Shown here: piece after piece, positions 63,879 through 64,000 of the stretch
How positions within the stretch are numbered: position 1 is the first letter of the stretch
How the letters are laid out: every line of letters starts with the position of its first letter
Assembly (NCBI RefSeq): GCF_024763615.1
Contig: NC_077224.1
Span: forward strand, 1,426,001 to 1,490,000
Reading direction: 5' to 3'
From: Phlebotomus papatasi
Taxonomy: Eukaryota; Arthropoda; Insecta; Diptera; Psychodidae
Length of the DNA stretch: 64,000 nucleotides
Position numbers and translations under genes: made by a program
Notes under the pieces: model-generated
What the model saw: the letters and a program-made list of their open reading frames with translations, nothing else
Database searches by the model: none
What the model was told of the DNA's origin: nothing

Positions 63879-64000
63879 ATGTTGAAAATTAGTAAGTTTG
63901 TTGCTATAAGAAAGGAAGTGCATTGTGATTAAATTATTTCATTTTTCTTTTTAAAATTTTTTTTTTTTAGAAAATTTGGCGGTCATTGTAGTGTTATTTG
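63879..64000 (+). CDS. 5' end of an unidentified secreted or membrane protein gene (partial)
   Basis: ATG at 63879; exon 1 is only 13 coding nt (63879-63891, ATG TTG AAA ATT A) before a perfect GTAAGT donor. A 79-nt intron ends in a long T-tract and TTTAG at 63970. Exon 2 starts at 63971 and runs off the window. Joined, the protein begins MLKIKNLAVIVVLF, a typical signal-peptide start: Lys residues then a hydrophobic core. A TATA box and initiator sit directly upstream. A tiny first exon interrupting the signal peptide is common in small secreted insect proteins. The family cannot be told from 14 residues. Confidence 0.62.

Overview
The window is AT-rich, intron-containing animal DNA. Two conserved insect genes can be assembled by hand across their splice sites, and the rest is crowded with small DNA transposons and satellites. 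Gene content (an arthropod bark/Anakonda orthologue and a Nibbler-type exonuclease), intron size and the many TA-flanked MITEs suggest a dipteran, probably a nematoceran such as a sand fly. The species guess is inference only.

Layout. (1) 5.4-36.1 kb, minus strand: protein bark beetle (Anakonda), a giant tricellular-junction receptor. Twelve coding exons join with every reading-frame phase matching, giving 3045 aa: signal peptide, three SRCR domains among beta-helix and CUB-like segments, a C-type lectin domain, one membrane span and a cytoplasmic tail ending in a PDZ-ligand-like tripeptide. (2) 36.1-47.4 kb: divergent intergenic region with satellites, MITEs and a candidate bark first exon near 42.65 kb. 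(3) 47.4-58.85 kb, plus strand: nibbler (Mut-7 type DEDDy 3'-5' exonuclease), five coding exons, 657 aa, clear poly(A) signal. (4) 58.9-63.8 kb: repeat-rich intergenic DNA. (5) 63.83-64.0 kb, plus strand: the 5' end of an unidentified gene for a secreted or membrane protein, with TATA box, initiator, first exon and first splice pair, cut off by the window edge.

Repeats explain most of the remainder: a 5'-truncated non-LTR retrotransposon, a tRNA-derived SINE, a hAT-like element with a perfect 8-bp target duplication, TTAA-flanked (piggyBac-like) elements, two broad groups of TA-flanked MITEs (ends beginning CAGTA/G or GGGG), long fold-back hairpins, and three satellite types (about 20-22, 30 and 44 bp units), two of which switch orientation to form large palindromes. 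Several insertions are nested and their order can be read directly from target duplications.

bark and nibbler have unrelated jobs (epithelial junction architecture; trimming 3' ends of small RNAs), and nothing indicates co-regulation beyond head-to-head arrangement about 11 kb apart. No prokaryotic feature, CRISPR array or defence-type cluster is present. The most interesting items are a possible PDZ/non-PDZ alternative C-terminus of bark, nested transposition histories, and palindromic satellites inside transcribed introns.
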